The position numbers and the translations under genes were made by a program. The notes below the pieces were generated by a model. That model saw only the letters and a list, made by a program, of their open reading frames with translations, ran no database searches and was not told the origin of the DNA. From NCBI GenBank assembly GCA_944320855.1, contig CALUJF010000002.1, forward strand, positions 62,001-126,000: a stretch of DNA of 64,000 nucleotides, given 5' to 3'. This stretch comes from an uncultured Phocaeicola sp. Lineage in GTDB: Bacteria; Bacteroidota; Bacteroidia; Bacteroidales; Bacteroidaceae. Position 1 is the stretch's first letter. Every line of letters begins with the position of its first letter. Below are positions 44,525 to 53,333 of the stretch, in pieces.

Positions 44525-46288
44525 ATGAAAGACTTTTTGAAAATGACTTTTGCCTCAATCATCGGAATGGTGATTGCCGGTTTCGTATTGCTCATAATGG
44601 GTATATCGGTAATAGGCGGCATGGTGGCAACTACTGAAGTGCCAACTGTAGTGAAAGAAAATTCAGTTTTCGTGCTCGACCTTAAAGGCAGCGTAGTGGA
44701 AAGATATGAAGAGAATCCATTGGAACAGCTGATGGGTGAAGAAATAACTACAAGAGGACTTGACGACATCCTCGCATCGATAGAGAAAGCTAAAAATGAC
44801 CCTAAGATTAAAGGTATGCTTATCAATGCAGAAGTTTTCGCCTGCTCCACTGCATCGCTTCAGGACATCAGAACTGCAATAGCAGACTTTAAGGAATCAG
44901 GAAAGTTTGTTGTGGCTTATTCAGGTGCTTATACTCAGGGAGCATACTATGTTTCTACCGTAGCCGACAAGGTTTTCCTTAATCCTTCGGGAAGTATTTC
45001 ATGGCACGGACTGTCTGCACAGACTATGTTCCTGAAAGACTTGCTTGCCAAGGTGGGTGTAAAAATGCAGATATACAGAGTCGGTACATACAAATCGGCT
45101 GTAGAACCGTTCATCGCTACCGAAATGAGCCCTGCCAACAGAGAGCAGACTCTTGCTTTCACTCAGTCTATCTGGAATGAGATTGTTAGCGAAGTATCGG
45201 AATCAAGAAACATCTCAGTAGAAAAGCTGAATGAGATGGCTGATAAATGTATGGATTTCCAGCCTGCTGAAGCATATGTGGAAAACGGACTGGCAGACCA
45301 GCTGATGTATAAAGATGAGGTATTGTCATATCTGAAGAAACTGACAAATATAAGCGAGAAATCCACTCTGAACACTCTGACTCTGGACGACATGAAGAAC
45401 CTGGCAGTACCTTCAACAGCGAAGGGCCGCGACGTGATAGCTGTATATTACGCTTTCGGAGAAATAGACAATGCTGCCGATCCATATAATGAAGGTATCG
45501 TATCTGAAAAAGTGACAAAACATCTGCGTGACTTGAGAAATGACGACAATGTTAAGGCCGTGGTCCTCAGAGTGAACTCACCGGGTGGTAGCGCATACGG
45601 TTCTGAACAGATTTGGCGAGAAGTGTCACTGCTGAAAGAAAAGAAACCGGTAGTAGTTTCTATGGGTGACTATGCTGCTTCAGGCGGTTACTATATCTCT
45701 TGTGCAGCCGACTGGATTGTGGCTCAGCCAACTACTCTTACCGGTTCTATCGGTATATTCGGAATGATTCCTGATGCATCGGAACTTATCACAAAGAAAC
45801 TTGGAGTTAAGATAGACGGTGTAAAGACCAACAAGCTTGCCGATATGGGCGACATGAGCCGTCCGTTCAACGCAGAAGAGGGTGCGCTGATACAAGGCAT
45901 GGTGAACAGCGGTTACGAACTATTCACCAAGAGATGTGCTGAAGGTAGAAACATGTCTATCGACAGTCTGAAGATGATTGCCGAAGGCCGTGTATGGTCG
46001 GGTGAAATGGCTAAAGAGCTGAAACTTGTTGATGAGTTGGGAAATCTGGAATGTGCTATCAAGAAGGCTTCTGAACTCTGCGGTATAAGAGATTACAAGG
46101 TAGCTTCTTATCCTAAGAAAGTGGATTTCATCACAAGCCTCATCAGCAACGCCAAACCTGAAAGATATATCAGCAGCAAGTTGGAAGATTCGTTCGGAGA
46201 ATTCTACAACGGATTCATGATGATAAAGAACCTCGACAAGGCTGACCGCATACAGGCAAGAATGCCTTTCGAGATATCTATAAACTAA
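44525..46288 (+). CDS. sppA: Signal peptide peptidase SppA, 67-kDa type
   Basis: 587 residues with an N-terminal membrane anchor (about 10-33). SppA degrades cleaved signal peptides at the membrane. The two tandem ClpP-like domains are visible: the catalytic lysine region YRVGTYKSAVEPFIATE near 185 and the catalytic serine region MGDYAASGGYYISCAAD near 382, after RVNSPGGSAYGS near 351. It is followed after 1 bp by lpxK. Confidence 0.94.
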   Translation: MKDFLKMTFASIIGMVIAGFVLLIMGISVIGGMVATTEVPTVVKENSVFVLDLKGSVVERYEENPLEQLMGEEITTRGLDDILASIEKAKNDPKIKGMLINAEVFACSTASLQDIRTAIADFKESGKFVVAYSGAYTQGAYYVSTVADKVFLNPSGSISWHGLSAQTMFLKDLLAKVGVKMQIYRVGTYKSAVEPFIATEMSPANREQTLAFTQSIWNEIVSEVSESRNISVEKLNEMADKCMDFQPAEAYVENGLADQLMYKDEVLSYLKKLTNISEKSTLNTLTLDDMKNLAVPSTAKGRDVIAVYYAFGEIDNAADPYNEGIVSEKVTKHLRDLRNDDNVKAVVLRVNSPGGSAYGSEQIWREVSLLKEKKPVVVSMGDYAASGGYYISCAADWIVAQPTTLTGSIGIFGMIPDASELITKKLGVKIDGVKTNKLADMGDMSRPFNAEEGALIQGMVNSGYELFTKRCAEGRNMSIDSLKMIAEGRVWSGEMAKELKLVDELGNLECAIKKASELCGIRDYKVASYPKKVDFITSLISNAKPERYISSKLEDSFGEFYNGFMMIKNLDKADRIQARMPFEISIN

Positions 46289-46289
46289 A

Positions 46290-47453
46290 ATGTATAATAG
46301 TTCCAACCACACGAAGATGAAACAAGACAAACCTCGCATATACATTCCGCTGCTTCCTTTTTCGGCATTATACGGCATGGCTGTATGGCTGAGAAACAAG
46401 CTGTTCGACTGGGATATCCTGAAATCAAGGAGTTTCCCGATACCGGTGATATGCGTTGGTAACATCACCGTGGGCGGAACCGGAAAAACGCCTCACACTG
46501 AATATCTGATAAGACTTCTGAAAGATGAATTCAATGTGTGCGTGTTGAGCCGCGGATACAAACGTAAATCGAAAGGTTTCGTTCTGGCAGAGAAAGGCAA
46601 AAGCACTATAGAGGATATAGGTGACGAACCTTTCCAGATGTGGCAGAAGTTTCCGGATATCAATGTAGCCGCCGACAGCGACAGATGCAACGGTATTGAC
46701 AATCTTATCACCAAAGCAGGCAACCGTGACAAGAAGCAGGTAATAGTGCTTGACGACGCATATCAGCACAGATATGTCAAGGCAGGAATGTACATACTGC
46801 TGATAGACTACAACAGACGTATCCGTCACGACACTCTCCTACCCGCCGGACGACTTAGGGAACCGGCAAGCGGGAAAAGCAGGGCTGACATCATCATAGT
46901 AAGTAAATGTCCGGAGAACCTGACTTCTGAAGAGATGGACAGACTGCGTTCTGAAATATCACCTACAGCAGAGCAGGAAGTGTTCTTCACTTATATGAAG
47001 TACGGAAATCTGTACCGCATATTCCGTCAGGGAAATAACAACGAAATGAAGCCTGAGGATATATCACCGGACAGCCATATACTGTTGCTCACCGGAATAG
47101 CATCGCCAAAGGCTATAACAGAGAAGCTTAGGCAATACACCGGGAACATAGAGTCAATGGTATTTGCCGACCATCATAACTTCAACCGGGAAGATATGGA
47201 AACCCTCAGAGGCAGATTCATGTCAATGCCCGAAGGCAGAAGAATGATAATAACGACCGAGAAAGATGCAGCAAGACTTACCACTCATCCGCACCTGAGC
47301 GAAGAACTGAAACCATATATCTACGCTCTGCCTGTGGAAGTAAGCTTCCTGAACAACGAAACAATTAAGTTCAACCAAAAAATAACCGAGTATGTTAGAA
47401 AAAATTCAAGAAACAGCAGCATTTCTGAAAGCAAGGATGCAGACAAATCCTGA
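46290..47453 (+). CDS. lpxK: Tetraacyldisaccharide 4'-kinase
   Basis: 387 residues. It phosphorylates the lipid A disaccharide at the inner membrane. The P-loop is VGNITVGGTGKTPHTEYLIRL near residue 55, with VLSRGYKRKSKGF near 86 and LDDAYQHR near 154. ATG at 46317 (MKQDKPRIYIPLLP) is an alternative start. Its last 62 bp overlap the start of the purine nucleoside phosphorylase gene in another frame, and its C-terminal tail (about 20 residues, Ser/Lys rich) looks non-essential. Confidence 0.93.
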   Translation: MYNSSNHTKMKQDKPRIYIPLLPFSALYGMAVWLRNKLFDWDILKSRSFPIPVICVGNITVGGTGKTPHTEYLIRLLKDEFNVCVLSRGYKRKSKGFVLAEKGKSTIEDIGDEPFQMWQKFPDINVAADSDRCNGIDNLITKAGNRDKKQVIVLDDAYQHRYVKAGMYILLIDYNRRIRHDTLLPAGRLREPASGKSRADIIIVSKCPENLTSEEMDRLRSEISPTAEQEVFFTYMKYGNLYRIFRQGNNNEMKPEDISPDSHILLLTGIASPKAITEKLRQYTGNIESMVFADHHNFNREDMETLRGRFMSMPEGRRMIITTEKDAARLTTHPHLSEELKPYIYALPVEVSFLNNETIKFNQKITEYVRKNSRNSSISESKDADKS

Positions 47454-48201
47454 GACAGCCATCATATTGGGCACAGGACTGGGCAGCTTGGTACACGACA
47501 TTACCGACAAGTATGAGATTCCTTATTCAGAGATACCGAATTTCCCCGTATCGACAGTAGAAGGACACAGCGGCAAGCTAATCTTCGGAAAACTTGGAGG
47601 TAAGGACATCCTCGCAATGCAAGGACGTTTCCACTACTACGAAGGTTACTCGATGAAAGAAGTGACATTCCCTGTCAGAGTAATGAGAGAACTCGGCATA
47701 AAGACACTTTTCGTATCGAACGCAGCAGGTGGAACTAATCCTGATTTCGAAATAGGCGACCTGATGGTTATTACGGATCATATAAACTTCTTTCCGGACA
47801 ATCCGCTGAGAGGCAAGAACATAGACTACGGTCCCCGATTCCCGGACATGAGCGAGGCTTACTCGCACGAACTTATTAATAAGGCATTCGAAATTGCAGC
47901 CGAAAAAGGTATCAAACTTCAGAAGGGAGTATATATCGGTACTCAGGGACCTACTTTCGAAACTCCTGCCGAATATAAGATGTTCAGAATCCTGGGAGCT
48001 GACGCTGTAGGTATGTCTACAGTGCCGGAAGTGATTGTGGCAAACCATTGCGGAATCAGAGTCTTCGGTGTATCGGTAATCACAGACTTAGGAGTGGAAG
48101 GCAAGATAGTGGAAGTATCGCACGAAGAAGTACAGAAAGCCGCCGATGCCGCACAGCCACGGATGACCAGCATAATGAAAGAACTTATAAACAGAGTATA
48201 A
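47392..48201 (+). CDS. punA: Purine nucleoside phosphorylase, trimeric type
   Basis: 269 residues. It splits purine nucleosides with phosphate into base and ribose-1-phosphate. Family stretches are ILGTGLGSLVHDI near residue 25, EGHSGKLIFG near 57, GRFHYYEGYSMKEVTFPVRV near 77, VSNAAGGTNPDF near 106 and YIGTQGPTFETPAEYKMFR near 183. It starts inside lpxK with a 62-bp overlap; both frames are well conserved in motif content, so the overlap is real. Confidence 0.94.
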   Translation: MLEKIQETAAFLKARMQTNPETAIILGTGLGSLVHDITDKYEIPYSEIPNFPVSTVEGHSGKLIFGKLGGKDILAMQGRFHYYEGYSMKEVTFPVRVMRELGIKTLFVSNAAGGTNPDFEIGDLMVITDHINFFPDNPLRGKNIDYGPRFPDMSEAYSHELINKAFEIAAEKGIKLQKGVYIGTQGPTFETPAEYKMFRILGADAVGMSTVPEVIVANHCGIRVFGVSVITDLGVEGKIVEVSHEEVQKAADAAQPRMTSIMKELINRV

Positions 48202-48215
48202 ACAATTATATAATC

Positions 48216-49250
48216 ATGCACGAAGGAAACAGAACAGAAATTTCCACTTTGGGAGAATTCGGACTGATAAAACATCTGACCGACAATATAAAATTAGTAA
48301 ACAACGAAACAAAATACGGTATCGGCGATGATGCTGCCGTTTTGGAATATAGCGACCGTCAGGTGCTCGTCACCACAGACCTGCTGATGGAAGGTGTACA
48401 TTTCGACTTGGTATATACACCGCTGAAACATCTGGGATATAAGTCGGCAATGGTAAACTTCTCCGACATATACGCAATGAACGGAACACCGAAGCAGATA
48501 ACAGTTTCGCTTGCCGTATCAAAAAGATTCTGCATTGAAGACCTGGAAGATTTCTATGAAGGATTGAAACTGGCTTGCCAACTGCATAATGTTGATATAG
48601 TGGGCGGCGATACGACTTCATCTGTAACAGGACTTGCCATCTCTATCACATGTATAGGCGAAGCAAGAAAAGAAGACGTGGTCTATCGCAACGGCGCGAA
48701 GGAAACAGACCTTATCTGCGTGACAGGTGACCTTGGAGCTTCATATATGGGACTTCAGCTTATGGAACGCGAAAAGGCTGTGTTCAACGGAAGCAAAGAT
48801 GTACAGCCTGACTTCGCCGGTAAGGAATATCTATTGGAAAGATTCCTTAAACCGGAAGCAAGAAAAGACATCATCGAAGAGCTGGCAAAAGCAAGAATCA
48901 AACCTACTGCAATGATGGATATCTCCGACGGTCTTTCATCCGAACTGATGCATATATGCAGCCAGAGCAAATGCGGATGCCGCGTTTACGAAGAACGTAT
49001 CCCTATAGACTATCAGACAGCCGTCATGGCAGAAGAGTTCAATATGAACCTAAGCACTTGTGCCTTGAACGGAGGAGAAGATTATGAACTTCTTTTCACC
49101 GTGCCACTGACTATGCACGAAACAGTGTCACAGATTAAAGATGTGAAAGTGATTGGTCACATCACAAAAGAGGAATTAGGATGCGCGCTCGTGACAAGAG
49201 ATGGCAACGAACTGGAGCTTAAAGCTCAGGGATGGAATCCTTTGAAATAA
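48216..49250 (+). CDS. thiL: Thiamine-monophosphate kinase
   Basis: 344 residues from ATG 48216 (MHEGNRTEISTLGEFGLIKHL). It makes thiamine diphosphate. Visible are GIGDDAAVLEY near residue 41, VTTDLLMEGVHFDLVY near 55, VGGDTTSS near 128 and MMDISDGLSSEL near 234, all ThiL signatures. The frame is open to 48048, but that part overlaps the phosphorylase gene and has no homology to ThiL. It ends the operon at a terminator. Confidence 0.95.
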   Translation: MHEGNRTEISTLGEFGLIKHLTDNIKLVNNETKYGIGDDAAVLEYSDRQVLVTTDLLMEGVHFDLVYTPLKHLGYKSAMVNFSDIYAMNGTPKQITVSLAVSKRFCIEDLEDFYEGLKLACQLHNVDIVGGDTTSSVTGLAISITCIGEARKEDVVYRNGAKETDLICVTGDLGASYMGLQLMEREKAVFNGSKDVQPDFAGKEYLLERFLKPEARKDIIEELAKARIKPTAMMDISDGLSSELMHICSQSKCGCRVYEERIPIDYQTAVMAEEFNMNLSTCALNGGEDYELLFTVPLTMHETVSQIKDVKVIGHITKEELGCALVTRDGNELELKAQGWNPLK

Positions 49251-49280
49251 AAAGACTATAATAGTTTAGATAAACTTACG

Positions 49281-49322
49281 TGTCAGCAATGCTTGTAAAG
49301 GAGTGTTGCTGACATTTTTTTT
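49281..49322 (+). terminator. Terminator after thiL
   Basis: TGTCAGCAA and TTGCTGACA arms followed by a long T run. Confidence 0.85.
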
Positions 49323-49432
49323 ATTTTTTTTCGTGGGGGCATAGGGGTTTTCATATAATCCTGCGTTATGTCAGTGAAAGAAACAAAGAGATAAACAAAA
49401 ATTGAATACTAACTTACTAAACTATTTGAATT

Positions 49433-50055
49433 ATGAAACTGAAATTTTTAGCATTGTCATTGGTAATGGTAGCAGGTGTAAACATGGTTAATGCACAGAA
49501 CACTACAAAAGATTTTGTATCGGAAGACAGAAAGCATGACATCCGCCTGTCGGTAAGCGACGGACTTACACAAGGTACTTCAAACATTTTGGGAATGGGT
49601 ATAGCTGATGCAATATTAGGTACAAAACGTTCTGACAGCAAAACAAGTCTTACCTACGGATTCGGATACAGATACAGAATAATAGATTCAGAGTTGGTGC
49701 AGACCTCGGATTTGGAATGTCAAGCAGCAAACTGGCACTTGCAGGAAAACAATCTCCTTCTATAAAAGAAAAAGATTTGAGATTCCTCGTTCTTCCTACA
49801 GCTGAGTTCGTTTACTTCAAGCGTAGATTAGTTGAACTTTATGGTTCTGCTGCAGCCCGTGTAAACTTGTCAAGACACACAGAAACCGCATTGACTAAAA
49901 ATGCAACAGCAGGAAAATCAAGCTTCAGCACAGATTTCGCATACCAGGTAAACCCTATAGCACTTAGAGTAGGCAATAACCGTGTAGGCGGTTTCGTGGA
50001 AGCAGGTCTTGGAACTAAAGGATTCGTCACTGCAGGTGTAAGCTTCAAATTCTAA
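49433..50055 (+). pseudogene. Frameshifted outer-membrane beta-barrel protein
   Basis: The first part (49433 onward) has a signal peptide (MKLKFLALSLVMVAGVNMVNAQ is split here as MKLKFLALSLVMVAG and NMVNAQ) and reaches YGFGYRYRI. The frame then loses sense near 49679-49684, while the -1 frame continues as RFRVGADLGFGMSSSKLALAG and ends VGGFVEAGLGTKGFVTAGVSFKF, a typical barrel C-terminus with terminal Phe. Restoring one A in the run at 49679-49682 would join the two into a protein of about 207 residues. Either a real mutation or a sequencing error. A terminator follows. Confidence 0.8.
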
Positions 50056-50120
50056 ACAACACAATATCTAAACAGCTTAACTAAACTTTTCACAAAAAAC
50101 TTTACTACTCTTTCTAACTG

Positions 50121-50153
50121 AAAAAAGGATGTGCCGGCCGGTACATCCTTTTT
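50121..50153 (+). terminator. Terminator after the outer-membrane protein gene
   Basis: AAAAAGGATGT and ACATCCTTTTT arms around GCCGGCCGGT. Confidence 0.85.
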
Positions 50154-50351
50154 GGATTTGCTGAGTTTTACTATTTATGTAATAACATATCAAATCATCG
50201 TAGTTTTACTGCCTTCATATTGGGGCTTTACATATGAGACATTCACATTCGCATTTTACGTTTTAAACCTACATTTTAGAGTAAAAAAGATGGTAAAAAC
50301 ACCTTTTTTAATCAAAAAAGCACTTTTTTCTCTATTTTTCTTTGAAAAAGA

Positions 50352-50382
50352 TTTGGTAGTATAAAAAAAATACCTACCTTTG
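50352..50382 (+). promoter_or_regulatory. tRNA-Phe promoter
   Basis: TTTG (50352-50355), then 19 bp, then TACCTTTG (50375-50382): a full match to the Bacteroides consensus TTTG-N19-TAnnTTTG. Start of transcription is expected about 15 bp before the tRNA. Confidence 0.8.
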
Positions 50383-50403
50383 CAACCGCAAACGAAAAAC
50401 AAC

Positions 50404-50476
50404 GGTGCCATAGCTCAGTTGGTAGAGCAAAGGACTGAAAATCCTTGTGTCCCCGGTTCGATTCCTGGTGGCACCA
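50404..50476 (+). tRNA. tRNA-Phe (GAA)
   Basis: 73 nt with a full cloverleaf: acceptor GGTGCCA/TGGCACC, D arm GCTC/GAGC, anticodon loop CTGAAAA (anticodon GAA), T arm CCCGG/CCTGG with TTCGATT, discriminator A. CCA is not encoded. The accessory region begins just after it, but I could not find a repeat of its 3' end that would mark an attachment site. Confidence 0.97.
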
Positions 50477-50489
50477 CAATCGAAATCAT

Positions 50490-50520
50490 AAGTCGCTGAA
50501 AATCAGCGACTTTTCTTTTT
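50490..50520 (+). terminator. Terminator after tRNA-Phe
   Basis: AAGTCGCTGA and TCAGCGACTT arms, loop AAA, then a T-rich run. Confidence 0.85.
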
Positions 50521-50692
50521 ATAATAACTCTTACTCCCCCTTTTTCTCCCCCACCTATACTTTATATTAGTTTAACCTCCACAACGTTAATATACTCAAA
50601 GGACAATACTATTATTTCCAGTTATTGTTTATAGTTGAGCAACATTAATTATTTTTGCGACAGAGAAAAAGCAGCTATAAAGATAAAATATT

Positions 50693-50995
50693 ATGCAGAC
50701 AAACAATCATCAACTAGTAGATTATGACGCAGTACTTGATGCCAAGTTCGGGGCTAAAGGTACGGCAAGCAGACTTGAAGCTGAGGAAAAAGCCTATGCA
50801 TTCTATACCGGACAGATTATAGAGGATGCAAGAAAGAAAGCAAAAATAAGTCAAGCTGAACTGGCAAGAAGAATAGGATCCAATCGTTCTTACATCTCAA
50901 GGGTAGAAAGTGGACAAACAGAACCTAAAGTTTCCACCTTCTACAGAATAATGAATGCATTGGGATGTAAAATAGAATTGTCAATGTCCTTGTAA
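50693..50995 (+). CDS. HigA-like XRE-family regulator, no toxin adjacent
   Basis: 100 residues. The N-terminal half is a helical segment (LDAKFGAKGTASRLEAEEKA) and the C-terminal half a helix-turn-helix (KISQAELARRIGSNRSYISRVESGQTEPKVS). This fits antitoxins of HigB/HigA-type pairs, in which the toxin gene lies just upstream. Here the 216 bp upstream of it contain only promoter-like DNA (a possible -7 box TATTTTTG near 50651), so the toxin gene is missing. A terminator follows. Confidence 0.82.
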   Translation: MQTNNHQLVDYDAVLDAKFGAKGTASRLEAEEKAYAFYTGQIIEDARKKAKISQAELARRIGSNRSYISRVESGQTEPKVSTFYRIMNALGCKIELSMSL

Positions 50996-51022
50996 AATTT
51001 ACAATCACTACTATAAACATTT

Positions 51023-51054
51023 ATCCTGTCATAAAACAATGGCAGGATTTTTTT
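51023..51054 (+). terminator. Terminator after the HigA-like gene
   Basis: ATCCTG and CAGGAT arms with extra CA/TG pairs and a run of seven T. Confidence 0.8.
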
Positions 51055-51158
51055 ATTCCTCCCCCACTCCCCTCAAACCCTTATATATGAAATAAACAAT
51101 AACAATAGAAAAATCAAACTATAAATCAAAAACAAAAAATACGATACCTGGTCTTATC

Positions 51159-51338
51159 ATGCTTGCAGAGGATGCCATGAATAGGATTGGAAGGATAGTG
51201 CGTCAGAGAGTAACTATAGAGCTACAGTCTTTATAATGAAATCTGAATGCCTATCGAAGAGCCAAGTTAAAGCGAAGAGTTTCAGACAAGGTTCTTCATT
51301 ATATATGTGAGGATAATATCTATATGCAAAAAGATTTG
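51159..51338 (+). pseudogene. Possible decayed small gene
   Basis: One frame reads MLAEDAMNRIGRIVRQRV to IELQSL, then two stops (TAA TGA), then NLNAYRRAKLKRRVSDKV to MQKDLY and another stop. The protein-like composition on both sides of the stops suggests a broken gene, not identified. A leader resembling that at 53106-53136 precedes it and a terminator follows at 51414, so it looks like the remains of a transcription unit. The rest of this 463-bp gap holds nothing I can support. Confidence 0.3.
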
Positions 51339-51413
51339 TATTAGAAGCCATTTCTAAAACTAACCGAATGATGATTGGTTTTAGAAGTTGTTTCATATTA
51401 TCCTTATAATGGC

Positions 51414-51454
51414 AATAGCAGAGTACTGAGAAATCGGTATTCTGCTATTTTTTT
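51414..51454 (+). terminator. Plus-strand terminator with no intact gene before it
   Basis: AATAGCAGA and TCTGCTATT arms followed by TTTTTTT on the plus strand. The ATPase gene on the other strand ends next to it but the T run is on the wrong side for that gene. Confidence 0.75.
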
Positions 51455-51459
51455 ATTGC

Positions 51460-52761
51460 TTACAAGGCAGACATCCATTTCCACGCAGGAATAACATCAA
51501 TCTTTTTATTTTCTATGTAAATAACATCCTCATAGTCGATGGTTATGATTTTCATATTATCACACCCGGTAGCGGACGATGCTTCCATAATACCTCGTAT
51601 CTCCCTTTCTTTTGTTTCAGCATCGCTCATATCCCATGTCACCTGAATAAGCTCCACCACAGACTCCTCCCGTTGTATTACGAAATCGCATTCACTGTTG
51701 CCTTGATAATACGAAATCTTATCTGATGGCATACGATTTCTATACAGATGCATAAATACGCTATTCTCAAGATTCTTTCCATTGTCATTGCTCTGTGGCA
51801 TAATGACAGCACTGCGTAAACCGTTGTCTATACAATAATACTTGTCGAGTGATTTCTGTTCTTTGCTGAGCGAACGTTCATATTTGGGAATTCTGATGAA
51901 CAGAAAAATGTCACACGCATAATCGGCCCAAAGATAAAGGTCGTCTTTTGTAACTTTAAGACCTTGCGACTTTATATCCTTATATATGGCATTTATGGAT
52001 GTAGGTTTGGTCAGGTTGGACATTATCCTCTTAACGAAATATCTTACCATACCGATATTCGAAATCTTGTAGTGCTCTACCATATCCTTAAGAATCATTG
52101 TATCGAAATATCCGTGCAACAACTTTATCTGTTCGGAACGAGTATGTGTAAGAACTATTTCAGGGAAGGAACTTACGCTGTTATATTCCAAGAAAGCATT
52201 TCGCAGTCTGGCTATGTCCTGCTCAAGATAACTATCGGTTTTAACACCGATAAACCGACAATATTCATTGAATGATAAAGGAAAAGTTTCGTATTCCAAA
52301 GGGTATCCTCTCAATGCGGAACTTAATTCTTTGGAGAGCATCGTAGCATTACTTCCGCATACATAAATATTCTTGCAGTAAGATTTGTAAAGGCGCAGCA
52401 CAAAGTATTCCCAGTCTTTTATTAACTGAATCTCATCCAAAAAGATATGTACATCTTTGAATGCCACGTCAGGATACATCTCCATATAGGCTACAACAAC
52501 CTCATCAAGTTGTGATGCGTCCATGCTCTTTAATCGTTCATCGTCGAAACCTAACCATAAAATGTTCTTAGAAGGTACTCCGCCTGCAACAAGTTCGTTG
52601 ATAGCTATCTCCATCATGGTAGATTTTCCACATCGTCGTACACCTGGTACTGTTATAATCTTTTTACGTGCTAAAGGCAGCTTAGTGTCTCTATCTATAA
52701 CATCGAACGGTATTTCACTCTGTTTTATAGCAATCAGAGATTTTATAATATCCTTTCTCAT
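51460..52761 (-). CDS. AAA ATPase with DUF4143 domain
   Basis: 433 residues from ATG 52761 (MRKDIIKSLIAIKQ). Walker A is GVRRCGKSTMM at about residues 40-50, Walker B is VHIFLDEIQLI near 110, and the DUF4143 nuclease-like part has the stretch SECDFVIQREESVVELIQVTW near 360 (Asp, Glu-x-Ile pattern). The role of this widespread bacterial family is unknown. The frame is open to 52812, but promoter and operator-like repeats lie in that stretch, so 52761 is the start. Two inverted repeats flank its promoter, suggesting autoregulation. It is on the opposite strand from its neighbours, a self-contained unit in the island. Confidence 0.85.
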   Translation of the reverse strand: MRKDIIKSLIAIKQSEIPFDVIDRDTKLPLARKKIITVPGVRRCGKSTMMEIAINELVAGGVPSKNILWLGFDDERLKSMDASQLDEVVVAYMEMYPDVAFKDVHIFLDEIQLIKDWEYFVLRLYKSYCKNIYVCGSNATMLSKELSSALRGYPLEYETFPLSFNEYCRFIGVKTDSYLEQDIARLRNAFLEYNSVSSFPEIVLTHTRSEQIKLLHGYFDTMILKDMVEHYKISNIGMVRYFVKRIMSNLTKPTSINAIYKDIKSQGLKVTKDDLYLWADYACDIFLFIRIPKYERSLSKEQKSLDKYYCIDNGLRSAVIMPQSNDNGKNLENSVFMHLYRNRMPSDKISYYQGNSECDFVIQREESVVELIQVTWDMSDAETKEREIRGIMEASSATGCDNMKIITIDYEDVIYIENKKIDVIPAWKWMSAL

Positions 52762-52763
52762 AG

Positions 52764-52815
52764 TCTTTCCTTTTTTAAAGGACAAATATAGCAAATTCTT
52801 TCCTTTTTTCAAGGA
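52764..52815 (-). promoter_or_regulatory. ATPase promoter between two operator-like repeats
   Basis: Minus strand: TTG -33 box, 19 bp, TATATTTG (plus 52783-52790). Two copies of TCTTTCCTTTTTTnAAGGA, at 52764-52782 and 52797-52815, exactly 33 bp apart, lie on either side; each has TCCTTT/AAAGGA-type inverted arms. The -33 box falls inside the upstream copy. Confidence 0.65.
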
Positions 52816-53201
52816 AAGGAATAAAAATATCTATTATCCAAGTATTTCATGTCTGATATGGTGCTGAGTATCATAAACTTGAATCTTACAAAAACTTGCC
52901 TCTGAAATTTTAGGGGTATCTCAACATTCATTACTAATGTTAAAATCCAAACTTCCTGATTTGTAACTATTGTCATATATCATATGAAGTTGTAACGCTC
53001 GACCGATAAAACATTGTAGATTATCAGCATATCATTGACTGATAGAACTCACTTGCGCGAGCTGTTCAATAAGACTAATTTTAATAAATTACCCCGTTTT
53101 ATAATCCTTAAAACCCTTATATATAGATATAAACAACTAATAATTAACGATTTAAATATAAGGAGAAATGAAAAATTAGAAACAACTAAAAAATTAAAGT
53201 A

Positions 53202-53291
53202 ATGAACAAGGACGTAATTGTCATTGCTCTGGAGATTATTACTATAGTCACCAGGGAAATTAGAGATTGGATGTGTAAAGGGAGAAGATAG
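53202..53291 (+). CDS. Small hypothetical protein
   Basis: 29 codons, MNKDVIVIALEIITIV then TREIRDWMCKGRR: a hydrophobic N-terminal half and a basic end, like a short membrane peptide. It starts the plus-strand run 42 bp before the DUF3871 gene. An AGGAG sequence at 53161 serves a three-codon ORF just upstream. The 388 bp before it (52816-53201) hold no other gene; CCCTTATATAT at 53112 repeats a sequence at 51080. Confidence 0.4.
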   Translation: MNKDVIVIALEIITIVTREIRDWMCKGRR

Positions 53292-53333
53292 AATACCGAT
53301 ACACAAGTTTTTAACATTTTAAGGATAAGTAAA

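Noticed and set aside
47392..47453. 62-bp overlap of lpxK and the phosphorylase gene as an annotation error
   Set aside because: Both reading frames keep their family motifs, and the phosphorylase start is at the normal family position; the lpxK tail is simply longer.
48048..48215. N-terminal extension of thiL
   Set aside because: It overlaps the purine nucleoside phosphorylase gene and does not resemble ThiL; ATG 48216 matches the family start.
50693..50995. Complete toxin-antitoxin pair
   Set aside because: Only the antitoxin-like protein is present; the sequence on either side has no toxin-size gene.
53049..53306. 85-residue minus-strand ORF before the DUF3871 gene
   Set aside because: It runs across the AT-rich leader and the small plus-strand ORF, and its composition (Leu, Ile, Ser, Phe runs) is typical of antisense AT-rich DNA.
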